Assembly: GCA_016783675.1 (NCBI GenBank)
Contig: JADHWE010000025.1
Location: 1-33,904, forward strand
From: Kiritimatiellia bacterium
GTDB lineage: Bacteria > Verrucomicrobiota > Kiritimatiellia > UBA8416 > JABMPJ01
DNA length: 33,904 nt
Reading direction: 5' to 3'
The translations under genes were made by a program, and so were the position numbers. The notes beneath the pieces were generated by a model, which had not been told where the DNA came from, did not search any database, and saw nothing but the letters and a program-made list of their open reading frames with translations. This document shows, piece by piece, positions 7,966 to 16,049 of this stretch. Positions within the stretch are counted from its first letter, which is position 1; the number at the start of each line of letters is the position of its first letter.

Positions 7966-8253
7966 TTAGCCGATCACGGCGAGGATGTCGTCCTCACGCA
8001 CGATCTGGTACGTCTTGTCGTCCAATTTCACTTCCGTGCCGCCGTACTTCGGCATCAGCACGATGTCGCCCTTCTTCACGTTGAACGGGATGACCTTGCC
8101 GTCTTCATCCAGTTTGCCGGTGCCGACTGCAACCACTTTGCCCTCCTGGGGCTTTTCTTTGGCCGTGTCAGGGATGATGATACCACCCTTTGCCACTTCG
8201 GCTTCCTCGACGGGCTGCACGAGAACGCGATCTCCCAACGGTTTGATCTTCAT
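7966..8253 (-). CDS. groES: Co-chaperonin GroES (10 kDa)
   Basis: A 95-residue lid of the GroEL cavity. [19 protein letters not shown] at the start, [24 protein letters not shown] (mobile loop and beta strands), [37 protein letters not shown] at the end; full typical length. AGGAG lies 4-5 nt before the ATG. Only 62 nt separate it from the dnaK stop, and no CIRCE element (TTAGCACTC-N9-GAGTGCTAA) occurs there, so it probably depends on the dnaK promoter or an unrecognised one in that gap. Confidence 0.98.
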   Translation of the reverse strand: MKIKPLGDRVLVQPVEEAEVAKGGIIIPDTAKEKPQEGKVVAVGTGKLDEDGKVIPFNVKKGDIVLMPKYGGTEVKLDDKTYQIVREDDILAVIG

Positions 8254-8292
8254 ACTGCTCCTACTCCTCTGTCTGTTGTTGTGAACACTACC

Positions 8293-8311
8293 GACCGGCA
8301 GGATGCCGGTC
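8293..8311 (-). promoter_or_regulatory. Short perfect hairpin in the dnaK-groES gap
   Basis: GACCGGCA (8293-8300) and TGCCGGTC (8304-8311) form a perfect 8-bp stem with a 3-nt loop, four nucleotides past the dnaK stop. No T-run follows, so a role in transcript processing or stabilising the dnaK 3' end is more plausible than termination. Confidence 0.6.
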
Positions 8312-8315
8312 CCTC

Positions 8316-10256
8316 TTACTTCTTGTCGTCGTCAACCATTTCAAAATCGGCGTCGATGACTTCGCCTTCTTCTTCTTCCTTCTTCTCCTCGGCCGGGGCT
8401 TCGCCTTCACCGGCGTCGCCTTCGGGGGCGGGACCGCCCTCAGCGCCCGGTGCGCCCTCGGGGGCGGCCTGCGCATAGAGATCGGCCGAGATGGCCTGCA
8501 TCTGCGTGTTGAGTGCTTCCATCTTGGCTTTCATCTCGTCAGTGTCGTCCGCCTTGATCGCCGTCTTGAGATCCTCGATCGCCGCCTCAACGCCGCTCTT
8601 CTTGTCGTCAGGAACCTTCTCGCCCTGCTCCTTGAGGAGCTTCTCGGTCTGGTAGACGATGTTCTCAGCCGTGTTCTTGGTTTCGACGGACTCCCGTTTC
8701 TTGGCGTCTTCCTCGGCGTGTGACTCGGCGTCTTTCACCATCTTCTCGATGTCGCCGTCGTCCAGGCCGCTCGAAGCGGTGATCGTGATTTTCTGCTCCT
8801 TGCCCGTGCCGAGGTCCTTGGCCGAGACGTGCAGAATACCGTTGGCGTCGATATCAAAAGCCACCTCGATCTGCGGTACGCCACGCGCCGCGGGCGGAAT
8901 GCCGTCGAGATGGAAGCGACCGATCGACTTGTTGTCGCCCGCCATCTTGCGCTCGCCCTGCAGGACGTGGATTTCAACGGTCGGCTGGTTGTCCGCCGCC
9001 GTGCTGAAAATTTCGCTCTTCTTCGTCGGGATCGTCGTGTTGCGCTCGATCAGGCAGGTGAACACGCCACCCAGCGTCTCGATACCGAGCGAAAGCGGGG
9101 TCACGTCGAGAAGCAGCACGTCCTTGACTTCGCCCTTCAGGATGCCGCCCTGGATGCCGGCGCCGATCGCGACGACCTCGTCCGGGTTTACGCCCTTGTG
9201 CGGCTCCTTGCCGAAAATCTCCTGGGCCATCTCCTGTACCTTCGGCATGCGAGTCATGCCGCCGACCAGGATGACTTCGTCAACCGCGCTGATATCGGCG
9301 TCGCGCATGCAGTTGCTGCAGGGCCCCTTCGTGCGGTCGAGGAGCGCCTCGCCGAGCTGTTCGAGCTTGGAGCGCGTCAGGGTTACGGTCAAATGTTTCG
9401 GCCCGGAGGCGTCCGCCGTGATGAACGGCAGGTTGATATCGGTCTGCTGTGAGCTGGAGAGTTCGCACTTGGCCTTCTCAGCAGCTTCCTTGAGACGCTG
9501 CAGCGCCATGGCGTCCTGCGAGAGGTCGACCGTGTTGTCCTTCTTGAACTCCTCGATCAGCCAGTCGATGATCGTCTGGTCAAAATCGTCACCACCGAGA
9601 TGCGTATCGCCGTTGGTCGCCTTCACTTCGAACACGCCGTCACCGATGTCCAGCGCCGAGATATCGAACGTGCCGCCGCCGAAGTCGTAGACCGCGATCT
9701 TCTCGTCCTTCTTCTTGTCCAGTCCGTACGCCAGCGAGGCCGCCGTCGGCTCGTTGATGATGCGGAGCACTTCAAGGCCCGCGATCTTGCCCGCGTCCTT
9801 GGTGGCCTGGCGCTGCGAGTCGTTGAAGTAGGCCGGCACCGTAACGACCGCCTGCGTGATGGTTTCGCCGAGATAGGCTTCCGCATCCGCCTTCATCTTC
9901 TGCAGAATCATCGAGGAGATTTCGGGCGGGGAGAAGGTTTTGTCTTCGATCTTCACGTGCGCGTCGCCGTTGGACGCCTTGACGATATCGTAAGGCACCA
10001 GCGTGCTCTCGTGCGCAACTTCGTCAAACTTACGGCCCATGAAGCGCTTGATCGAGAAGACCGTATGTTCCGGGTTGGTTACCGCCTGGCGCTTGGCCGG
10101 CTGGCCCACCAGCCGCTCACCATTCTTCGCAAACGCCACAATAGAAGGAGTCGTCCGCTGCCCTTCGGCATTCGGTACCACCACCGGCTCGCCCCCCTCC
10201 ATGACCGCCATGCAGGAGTTCGTCGTCCCTAAGTCAATTCCAAGTACTTTCGACAT
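8316..10256 (-). CDS. dnaK: Molecular chaperone DnaK (Hsp70)
   Basis: A 646-residue Hsp70. The actin-like ATPase domain (about 1-385) carries [59 protein letters not shown] and [14 protein letters not shown]. The substrate domain follows ([35 protein letters not shown]). The helical lid ends in an acidic, Pro/Gly-rich tail whose [15 protein letters not shown] resembles the usual EVVDADFEEV ending. Upstream AAGGA lies 6-7 nt before the ATG. A sigma-54-type promoter lies 40 nt upstream of the start codon and two adjacent dyads lie further out. No grpE, dnaJ or hrcA is adjacent; groES follows instead. Confidence 0.99.
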   Translation of the reverse strand: MSKVLGIDLGTTNSCMAVMEGGEPVVVPNAEGQRTTPSIVAFAKNGERLVGQPAKRQAVTNPEHTVFSIKRFMGRKFDEVAHESTLVPYDIVKASNGDAHVKIEDKTFSPPEISSMILQKMKADAEAYLGETITQAVVTVPAYFNDSQRQATKDAGKIAGLEVLRIINEPTAASLAYGLDKKKDEKIAVYDFGGGTFDISALDIGDGVFEVKATNGDTHLGGDDFDQTIIDWLIEEFKKDNTVDLSQDAMALQRLKEAAEKAKCELSSSQQTDINLPFITADASGPKHLTVTLTRSKLEQLGEALLDRTKGPCSNCMRDADISAVDEVILVGGMTRMPKVQEMAQEIFGKEPHKGVNPDEVVAIGAGIQGGILKGEVKDVLLLDVTPLSLGIETLGGVFTCLIERNTTIPTKKSEIFSTAADNQPTVEIHVLQGERKMAGDNKSIGRFHLDGIPPAARGVPQIEVAFDIDANGILHVSAKDLGTGKEQKITITASSGLDDGDIEKMVKDAESHAEEDAKKRESVETKNTAENIVYQTEKLLKEQGEKVPDDKKSGVEAAIEDLKTAIKADDTDEMKAKMEALNTQMQAISADLYAQAAPEGAPGAEGGPAPEGDAGEGEAPAEEKKEEEEGEVIDADFEMVDDDKK

Positions 10257-10295
10257 GATATTCCTTTCTAGTCACATAAATTCACCCGATACATA

Positions 10296-10312
10296 TGCAA
10301 TGCCCGTGCCAA
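10296..10312 (-). promoter_or_regulatory. Sigma-54 (-24/-12) promoter of dnaK
   Basis: On the minus strand the sequence reads TTGGCACGGGCATTGCA. This is the RpoN consensus TTGGCACG-N4-TTGCA without mismatch: GG and GC are exactly 10 nt apart. The start point would fall near 10285, leaving a leader of about 29 nt before the dnaK ATG at 10256, with an AAGGA ribosome-binding site in it. Orientation and distance both fit dnaK. Whether this organism has RpoN is not visible here. Confidence 0.75.
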
Positions 10313-10326
10313 CACAGATGCAGTAG

Positions 10327-10347
10327 ATGTCATAATGTGCATAACAT
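10327..10347. promoter_or_regulatory. Dyad upstream of the dnaK promoter (proximal)
   Basis: ATGTCAT-N7-ATAACAT, with 6 of 7 positions symmetric. Relative to the predicted sigma-54 start it spans roughly -42 to -62. A direct copy of its left half, TGTCATAATG, recurs at 10454-10463. Possible operator or activator site. Confidence 0.4.
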
Positions 10348-10378
10348 GTTGATTATGAATATAATATAACTTATCAAC
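10348..10378. promoter_or_regulatory. AT-rich 31-nt dyad upstream of dnaK (distal)
   Basis: GTTGAT at 10348-10353 and ATCAAC at 10373-10378 flank an AT-rich centre; 11 of 15 base pairs of the dyad match. It abuts the proximal dyad and spans about -63 to -93 from the predicted start, within the range for a sigma-54 activator site. The minus-strand TTGATA here might alternatively serve as a weak sigma-70 -35 box. Confidence 0.4.
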
Positions 10379-10498
10379 AGGATCGGTCGCACAAAGTGAG
10401 GCACGGGAAACTGCGCCAGAATGTCTCGCTTGCCGCCCCTTGGCCCTGATGTGTGTCATAATGGCGCATGTGGGCGGGGCTGTTGGTTTGGTCTGGAA

Positions 10499-10565
10499 CG
10501 GCTCGCTCGGAGAGCTCGCCCTACCTTGTCCTCGGTTAGGCAGGGCGAGCTCTCCGAGCGAGCCG
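10499..10565. repeat. Palindromic intergenic repeat, class A (complete)
   Basis: Arms 10499-10525 and 10539-10565 pair at 26 of 27 positions around a 13-nt loop. The inner core, GGAGAGCTCGCCCTACC, is the same as at 1-19, while the loop sequence differs. It sits between divergent dnaK and the GspL-like gene. The rest of the 385-bp gap holds the dnaK control region (10296-10378) and an unremarkable stretch at 10566-10641. Confidence 0.92.
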
Positions 10566-10641
10566 CAACGCCGTAGATTGCCGTGCAGGTTCGCCGTCTG
10601 CCCTTGAACCCCGCATCACTCTCCCGCTATGCTCTCTTTCC

Positions 10642-11994
10642 ATGGCGAGCGGAGCACATAGATTTGAAGCGGCTCTCTCCGGCTGGCGTGCGTGTTATGG
10701 CGTGGACCTGCAGGGGGACCACTGTGTTGCCGTGCGCGCTGAGCGCGTGCGCGGGAAGGTCGTCTGTTCACCGGTCGATGCCGGCGCGATCAATCGGCTC
10801 GCGGCCGAGGGACTGCCGGTCGTGAGTGTCATGTCCGAGCGCGAGAGTTTCACGCGTTGGGTCGAAGCGCCATATGGCTCTGCTTCAAAGGCGCGGAAGG
10901 TTTTCCCCACGCTGCTGGATATCCAGCTTCCCTTTGCGCTGGATAACTGTGTCCATACCTTTATCGACGTTGAGCGTACCGAGCAAGGCTCATGTCGCGG
11001 CCTTGCCGCCGCGGCACGCCGGACGCACGTCACCGAGAAGCTGGCGGCGTGCGACGCGCGTGGCCTCGATCCGATGGTGCTCGATCAGGCCGGGCTGGCG
11101 TTATGGACCCAGGCGTTGCGCGAGCTGCCGCCCGCCGATCTCGCGGCGCCCCGCGTGGTGGCATGGCTGGACGATACGCACCTGACATTGGTGAAAGGGC
11201 AGGGGACCCAGTTCGCGTCAGCCCACACCGTGCGCGCGGACGATACTGACCGGATACGTCACCTTGTTGGAGCGACCGAACCCGATGCGGCGCCCGCCGC
11301 ATGGGTATGGTGCGGCCCAGCCGCCACACCCGAACGCGTCGATGCCCTCTGGCAGGCGCTCGGTGGACCGGGGACGCGGCAGACGGTCGATGCCCCTTCA
11401 GCTTTTCTTGTGCGCGCCGTCGCGGCGCGCGCGCTTCTGCCCGGGCCCTACCGCTGTAACCTTCGCTGTGCCGACATCACGCACGCGGACCTGTCACGAC
11501 GCGACCGGCGCCGCGGGATGCGCACACTGGCCCTTGCCCTCAGTGCTGCCGTGCTCTTGGCGGCGGCCGACGGGTTTGCGCTGTGGACGCTGAAGACCCG
11601 CACGCGCGACGTCGAACAGGGCGTCTCCGAGCAGATCGATGCCCTGGCCGGCTATCATGTCACCGCGCGTGGACGTGACGCGCTGCGCACCGTGCAGGAT
11701 GCCGTGCAGGAGCGTAAAGACGCCATGGCGCCGTTCCTTACGGCCATGGAACCGTCGCTGATCACGCAGCTCGTGCAGCTGATGGAAACCGCCGGCGCGA
11801 ACGGGCTTTACCTGGACACCGTGCAGCTGAGCAAGGAGCGCACCGAGGTGCGTGGAACGTCGCCCGACTGGAACCAGTGTGAGGTTATTCTGCCGGTTCT
11901 GGCGGAATCGGGTGCGATTCCAGAACTGAAACGAGGCGAGGCCCTGGCCAGCGAGCGCATACCCTTTACGGTGATGAAAGGGGGCGCGCGATGA
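10642..11994 (+). CDS. GspL/PilM-PilN-like type II secretion or type IV pilus assembly protein
   Basis: A 450-residue protein with the GspL layout. A cytoplasmic actin-like domain (about 15-275) carries YGVDLQGDHCVAVRAERV, KARKVFPTLLDIQLPF, and GLDPMVLDQAGLALW. The link CNLRCADITHADLSRRDRRR leads to one transmembrane helix at about 294-314, then a short coil and a ferredoxin-like periplasmic end (about 360-450, LMETAGANGLYLDTVQLSKERTEVRG). In secretion or pilus systems such proteins link the cytoplasmic ATPase to the inner-membrane platform. It overlaps the next gene by ATGA, matching the gspL-gspM order. No Shine-Dalgarno is evident at the ATG. Calls are by architecture and short motifs, so the family assignment is probable, not certain. 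Confidence 0.62.
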   Translation: MASGAHRFEAALSGWRACYGVDLQGDHCVAVRAERVRGKVVCSPVDAGAINRLAAEGLPVVSVMSERESFTRWVEAPYGSASKARKVFPTLLDIQLPFALDNCVHTFIDVERTEQGSCRGLAAAARRTHVTEKLAACDARGLDPMVLDQAGLALWTQALRELPPADLAAPRVVAWLDDTHLTLVKGQGTQFASAHTVRADDTDRIRHLVGATEPDAAPAAWVWCGPAATPERVDALWQALGGPGTRQTVDAPSAFLVRAVAARALLPGPYRCNLRCADITHADLSRRDRRRGMRTLALALSAAVLLAAADGFALWTLKTRTRDVEQGVSEQIDALAGYHVTARGRDALRTVQDAVQERKDAMAPFLTAMEPSLITQLVQLMETAGANGLYLDTVQLSKERTEVRGTSPDWNQCEVILPVLAESGAIPELKRGEALASERIPFTVMKGGAR

Positions 11995-12506
11995 GCAAAT
12001 CGTGGACCATGCGCCTTGCGGTTCTCGTTGTGCTGCTGGCTCTCGCGGGAGCAGTGGCATTGACCATCTACACGGCGAAACAGGCGGATGCCTATCGCCT
12101 CACGATGGTGCGCCGCACCACCGATCTCGAGGGGCTGGCCGCCGTGCGCGCCGACCTGGCGGCGTACGAAGCCGCGTACTCAGCTTTCGAGGAATGCCAG
12201 TCGCCCGCGCCACCCCTGGCGGCGTTGATCGGGGGACTGCTGCCGGCGGGACAGGCGCCCGAGATGCGCGAGCTTTCTGAAGCCGGTCCATCCGGCTGGC
12301 AGCGCCGTCGTCACGAGCTGTCGTTCGACCAGGTTCCCATTGCTGACGTCATTACCCTCGCCCAGGCCGCCGAGCAGCCCATCCGCGACGCGGAAGGTCG
12401 CGAACGTCCCGGCTGGCGTCTGGTCAAATGCGCGATCCGTCCCGCTCCCGGCCAGCCCGGCGTCGGGCGGGTGGTGTTGCTGATGGAAGCATTGACAAGG
12501 CTGTAG
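11991..12506 (+). CDS. GspM/PilO-like inner-membrane assembly protein
   Basis: A 171-residue protein with one N-terminal transmembrane helix (about 8-28, LAVLVVLLALAGAVALTIY), then a helical stretch (about 30-75) and a compact C-terminal domain (about 100-171) that would lie in the periplasm. Size, topology, and the ATGA overlap with the GspL-like gene point to the GspM/PilO partner that pairs through ferredoxin-like domains. Sequence alone would not identify it; context carries most of the weight. No other secretion or pilus genes occur within the window. Its TAG stop is inside a 7-nt repeat array. Confidence 0.55.
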   Translation: MSKSWTMRLAVLVVLLALAGAVALTIYTAKQADAYRLTMVRRTTDLEGLAAVRADLAAYEAAYSAFEECQSPAPPLAALIGGLLPAGQAPEMRELSEAGPSGWQRRRHELSFDQVPIADVITLAQAAEQPIRDAEGRERPGWRLVKCAIRPAPGQPGVGRVVLLMEALTRL

Positions 12507-12527
12507 GGGTTTAGGCTGTAGGCTGTA
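12499..12527 (+). repeat. Heptamer array after the GspM-like gene
   Basis: Units of GGCTGTA at 12499-12505, 12514-12520 and 12521-12527, with one 8-nt variant (GGGGTTTA) at 12506-12513. The GspM-like stop codon (12504-12506) lies at the first unit. The same unit occurs on the opposite strand at 19747-19767. Confidence 0.8.
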
Positions 12528-12540
12528 GGAGGGAATGACC

Positions 12541-13056
12541 ATGGCGGTTTTGGATCAGATCAGGAAGCGATATTCGGTACGCAGATATGAGGCCCGCACC
12601 GTAGAGTCGGAGAAGCTGGAGGCGGTGTTGGAAGCCGCGCGGCTGGCGCCTTCGGCGCGTAACGTGCAGGAGTGGCGCTTCGTGGTGGTGCAGGACGAGG
12701 CCATGCGCGTGAAGCTGGTGGAAGCTGCCAGCGGCCAGACCTTCGTCGGCGAAGCGCCGGTGGTGATTGCTTGCTGCGCGACCAACACCGACTACGTGAT
12801 GCGCTGCGGTCAGTCAGCCCACCCGATCGATCTCGCCATCGCGATCGAACACATGGCACTGCAGGCGGTTGAAGAAGGCCTCGGTACCTGCTGGATCGGG
12901 TCGTTCTTCCCCGAAAAGGTCCGCGCCCTCCTCAACATCCCAGACGACATCGTCGTCGTAGAACTCCTCACCCTCGGCTACCCCGCCGACAGCGCCCCTC
13001 CGAAAAACCGCGTTGCGCTCACAGATATCGCTAGCCATGAAACGTGGAGCTTCTGA
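12541..13056 (+). CDS. Nitroreductase-family FMN oxidoreductase
   Basis: A 171-residue flavoprotein of the nitroreductase superfamily. The N-terminal RKRYSVRRYEARTV contains the family S-x-R motif for FMN phosphate; AARLAPSARNVQEWRFVVVQD forms the conserved flavin pocket, and LAIAIEHMALQAVEEGLGTCWIGSF is the conserved core helix and strand. The ATG at 12541 is chosen over that at 12535 because AGGAGG is 8 nt upstream of it and only 2 nt from the other. Likely NAD(P)H-dependent reduction of nitro- or quinone-like substrates; the true substrate is unknown. It follows the GspM-like gene by 34 nt and converges on the Gfo/Idh/MocA gene with an 18-nt gap. Confidence 0.9.
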   Translation: MAVLDQIRKRYSVRRYEARTVESEKLEAVLEAARLAPSARNVQEWRFVVVQDEAMRVKLVEAASGQTFVGEAPVVIACCATNTDYVMRCGQSAHPIDLAIAIEHMALQAVEEGLGTCWIGSFFPEKVRALLNIPDDIVVVELLTLGYPADSAPPKNRVALTDIASHETWSF

Positions 13057-13074
13057 CGACGCCTTGGCTGCCGG

Positions 13075-14139
13075 CTACTTCGTGTCGAATACTGTGCCCT
13101 TCCGAGCCAGGGAGACGATCTCCATGACTTGCAGGGCCTGTTCCAGTTTGATGGGGAAGGGGGCGCCTTCGCGGATGGTGGCGTAGAGGTGGGCCCAGAT
13201 GCTGTTCATGTTGCAGCGTGCCTTGGGTTTCACCGGGATCTCTTTCTCGATCCAGTAGAGCTTGTCTTCCGAGCCGAAGACGCCGAGTGGCGGTGTGCCG
13301 CTTTTGGCCCGGCGCCGCGCCAGCTTCTTCTTTGGGTTCAGGTAACGCAGCTTGATGGTCTTCTCGTCGGTGGTGAGTGATCCCTTGCTGCCGAACACGA
13401 TGTAGACGGGCTCGCCCTTCGCTACACCGCCACTGATCTCCAGGTCGACCACACGACTGTTCTGGCCGCCCTTCAGAATGATGTGCACATGGTCTTCCGC
13501 ATCGCCCGCGGCCGCGACATTGCGCAGATCGCTCCAGACGCTGTCGACTTTACCGTCGAGGAAACGCAGCGCATGGTCGATGATGTGCGGGCCCCAGTTC
13601 AGCAACTGGCCGCCGCCGCATTTCTTCAGCGTCTGCCAGTCGTCGCGCCGCTGATAGCTGTGGCGGCGCAGCTTGATCTCATAGACATCGCCGAGGATGC
13701 CGCTGTTGATGATCTCGCGTACATGCTGGAACCCGGGCTCGAAGCGGCGATTGTGACGAAAGAAGAGTGCGTTCGGATACCTGCCCGCTGCCCGCGCGAG
13801 CTTCTTGGCTTCCGCATATGAAATCGCAATCGGCTTTTCGAGAAACACCTTCTTGCCCGCCTTAAGCGCCATGATGGCATGGGGAACGTGCTCCGGCGAG
13901 CGGCTGGCAATGTCAGCCATCTCGACATTCGGATCGGCCAGCAGTTCCTCGATGGTCTTGTAGGTGGCGCAGCCGAACGTCTCCGCCATCATCTCGCGCC
14001 GTTCCTTGATCGGGTCGCATGCGGCCACGATCTTGAAGGTGCTGCGGCATCCTTCAAGCTCCGGCGGATGCATGCCCCAGCCTGCACGACCACAGCCTAC
14101 GATGCCTATCCGAATCGGACCTCTACGACGTGTTGCCAT
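13075..14139 (-). CDS. Gfo/Idh/MocA family oxidoreductase
   Basis: A 354-residue NAD(P)-dependent sugar or inositol dehydrogenase-type enzyme. The N-terminal Rossmann fold has IGIVGCGRAGWGMH (about 12-25), and VFLEKPIAISYAEAKKLARAA holds the conserved EKP lysine. LFFRHNRRFEPGFQHVREIINSGILGDVYEIKLRRHSY is the typical start of the C-terminal alpha/beta domain, and GGGQLLNWGPHIIDHALRFL carries the family D/H motif. It is probably cytosolic, with no signal peptide. AAAGGA lies 8 nt before the ATG. The substrate cannot be predicted. It is downstream of recN on the same strand (32-nt gap), but a functional link to recN is not evident. Confidence 0.93.
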   Translation of the reverse strand: MATRRRGPIRIGIVGCGRAGWGMHPPELEGCRSTFKIVAACDPIKERREMMAETFGCATYKTIEELLADPNVEMADIASRSPEHVPHAIMALKAGKKVFLEKPIAISYAEAKKLARAAGRYPNALFFRHNRRFEPGFQHVREIINSGILGDVYEIKLRRHSYQRRDDWQTLKKCGGGQLLNWGPHIIDHALRFLDGKVDSVWSDLRNVAAAGDAEDHVHIILKGGQNSRVVDLEISGGVAKGEPVYIVFGSKGSLTTDEKTIKLRYLNPKKKLARRRAKSGTPPLGVFGSEDKLYWIEKEIPVKPKARCNMNSIWAHLYATIREGAPFPIKLEQALQVMEIVSLARKGTVFDTK

Positions 14140-14171
14140 TCCATTGTTCCTTTGACTTACGTAACGCTTAC

Positions 14172-15842
14172 TTACGACGACTGTTTGACCGCTAGCATCT
14201 CTTTAGCGTGTTTCAATGTCACGCTCGTTAGATCGCGGCCGCCCAGCATGCGGGCGACCTCCTCGACGCGTTCCTGGCCGGTGATGGGAGCGATGCGTGT
14301 GCGCGTGCGGCCATCTTCGACGCCCTTGCTGACGACATAGTGGCTGGCGCCCTGGACCGCCACTTGGGGCAGGTGCGTGATGCAGAGCACCTGGTGCGTG
14401 CCGGCCACGGTGGCGAGCTTCGCGCCCACCGCGGTGCCCATCTCGCCGCCGACATTGGCGTCGATTTCGTCGAAGACCAGCACCGGAATGCGGTCGTGAT
14501 CCGCCAACACGGCCTTGGTGGCAAGCATCACCCGCGAGATCTCGCCGCTGGAGGCAATCGCGCGTAACGCCCGCATCTCTTCGCCCGCGTTGGGCGCAAA
14601 GCCGAACTCGATGGCGTCGATTCCGTTGGCGGCCGGCTCGCATTCGGAGAGATGTACCTCGAACGCACCGTGCGCGAATCCGAGCTGCTGCAGCGCTTTC
14701 GTGATCGCCTTGGCCAACTTGCCGGAGACATTGGCACGTTCCTCGCTGAGCGCCTTGCCCTGGGTAAGCAGCTTCTGGCGCGCGGCGGTCAGCTCCTTGT
14801 CGAGTGCGGCCAATCGTTCGCCGCGCGACTCGAGATCGGAAAGGCGCTGCTGCGCTTTCTCCAGGAAGGCGAGGATCTCCTCGATGGAACTGCCGTACTT
14901 GCGCTTGAGCTTGTGCAGCAGCGTCATGCGGTCGTCGAGCCACTGCAGTCGGGCGGGGTCGCCGTCGATACTCTGCACATGTGACGTGATGGTGCTCGAA
15001 AGCTCCTGGATCTGGACCGCGATCGATTGCGCTTCTTCGCGCCACTCTTCCGCGTCGGGGAGGATGCCGGCCAGTTCGCCCATCACGTTCTGCACCACCG
15101 CCATGGCATCGAAGGCGTTGCCTTCGCCCTCGACCAGGGCTTGGTCCGTACCGTTGGCCAGTTCGATGATCCGCTGCGCGTTGGCGACGGTCGTGTGCTC
15201 CTGCTCCAATTCCTCCTCGGAGGTGTTCTCCAGCTCGGCGTCCTCGATCTCTTTGACCTGGAAGCTGAGCAGATCGATCTGTGCGGCCGTGTCCTGGTCG
15301 TCGCCATCCAGCTCGGCGCGTTGTTCTTCCAGCGCGCGCATGGCGGTGTAGAGGTCTTCGTATTTAGCGCGCGTCGGCCAGAGGTGGCCGTAGGCATCGA
15401 GCAGGTCGAGTTGGAACGCGGGGCTCAAGAGCGACTGGTGATCGTGCGGACCGTGCATATCGACCAGTAGGTTTCCGAGCTGCTTCAGGGTTTGCAGAGT
15501 GGCTGAGGCGTCGTTGACGAGTATCTTGCCCGACCCGGTAGCGGCGATGATCCGTCGAATCACGAGCATCCCGTCTTCGCACGGTTCAAGGCCGAGATCT
15601 TCGAGCAGCGTGTCGACGTCGCCGCTGTCGGCAAGCTGGAATGCGGCTTCGACCCCGCATTGATCTTCGCCCGACCGGATGAGCGACTTGTCGGCCCGCT
15701 CGCCGAGAATCAGGTTCAGCGCGCCGACAAAGACGGACTTACCCGCACCGGTTTCGCCCGTGATGACGTTCAGTCCATCGGCAAAATCCACCCGGATATT
15801 TTCAACGATAGCCAGGTTCTTGACACGTAATGTCTGAAGCAT
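14172..15842 (-). CDS. recN: DNA repair protein RecN
   Basis: A 556-residue SMC-like ATPase for double-strand break repair. Walker A is GETGAGKS (29-36). A long central coiled-coil region follows (about 155-370), rich in Glu, Gln and Leu. The C-terminal half has the ABC signature-like LRAIASSGEISRVMLATKAVL, then Walker B VLVFDEIDANVGG (about 454-466) and the switch His in ITHLPQVA (about 490). Length and layout are typical of RecN. No good ribosome-binding site precedes the ATG, which is placed by the conserved MLQTLRVKNLAIVENIRVDF start. No LexA-type operator was recognised. It diverges from the TraB/GumN gene. Confidence 0.97.
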   Translation of the reverse strand: MLQTLRVKNLAIVENIRVDFADGLNVITGETGAGKSVFVGALNLILGERADKSLIRSGEDQCGVEAAFQLADSGDVDTLLEDLGLEPCEDGMLVIRRIIAATGSGKILVNDASATLQTLKQLGNLLVDMHGPHDHQSLLSPAFQLDLLDAYGHLWPTRAKYEDLYTAMRALEEQRAELDGDDQDTAAQIDLLSFQVKEIEDAELENTSEEELEQEHTTVANAQRIIELANGTDQALVEGEGNAFDAMAVVQNVMGELAGILPDAEEWREEAQSIAVQIQELSSTITSHVQSIDGDPARLQWLDDRMTLLHKLKRKYGSSIEEILAFLEKAQQRLSDLESRGERLAALDKELTAARQKLLTQGKALSEERANVSGKLAKAITKALQQLGFAHGAFEVHLSECEPAANGIDAIEFGFAPNAGEEMRALRAIASSGEISRVMLATKAVLADHDRIPVLVFDEIDANVGGEMGTAVGAKLATVAGTHQVLCITHLPQVAVQGASHYVVSKGVEDGRTRTRIAPITGQERVEEVARMLGGRDLTSVTLKHAKEMLAVKQSS

Positions 15843-15864
15843 GTGCGGAAGAATAGCACTGCGG

Positions 15865-15908
15865 GTCGGAGGTCGGAAGTCAGAAGTCCCGGCTCGCCGA
15901 GCGAGCCG
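15865..15908. repeat. Heptamer array running into a short class A palindrome
   Basis: Three 7-nt units of consensus GTCRGAR at 15865-15885 are followed by a fourth degenerate unit, which merges into a small palindrome, CGGCTCG (15890-15896) with CGAGCCG (15902-15908). It lies 22 nt upstream of the recN start codon, in the divergent recN/TraB gap. Confidence 0.7.
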
Positions 15909-15988
15909 CCGATGTGAGTCTGAATTCCGAAATTGTATTCATCGCGGTAAAACATAAGAATGGCGGCTGTAGATATCATCAAAGGCGA

Positions 15989-16019
15989 GGTAGAGCCCGC
16001 TCTCCGAGCGGGCCCTACC
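15989..16019. repeat. Short palindromic repeat, class A variant
   Basis: Arms 15989-16002 (GGTAGAGCCCGCTC) and 16006-16019 pair at 13 of 14 positions around the loop TCC. A near-identical element occurs at 30818-30843. It lies 30 nt upstream of the TraB/GumN gene start. Confidence 0.85.
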
Positions 16020-16049
16020 GAACCGCATTTGCAGGGAAGGGCGGATACT

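Noticed and set aside
8254..8315. CIRCE/HrcA operator before groES
   Set aside because: No TTAGCACTC-N9-GAGTGCTAA or near match in the gap, nor in the dnaK leader.
6226..8478. 750-residue open frame on the plus strand opposite groEL and groES
   Set aside because: It is the shadow of strongly biased, GC-rich groEL/groES codons; its translation is a His/Asp/Leu/Arg-rich string with no recognisable domain.
10352..10377. Sigma-70 promoter for dnaK (TTGATA with TAATCA)
   Set aside because: The spacer is 16 nt and the -10 is poor; the sigma-54 match is much better, though a second weak promoter is not excluded.
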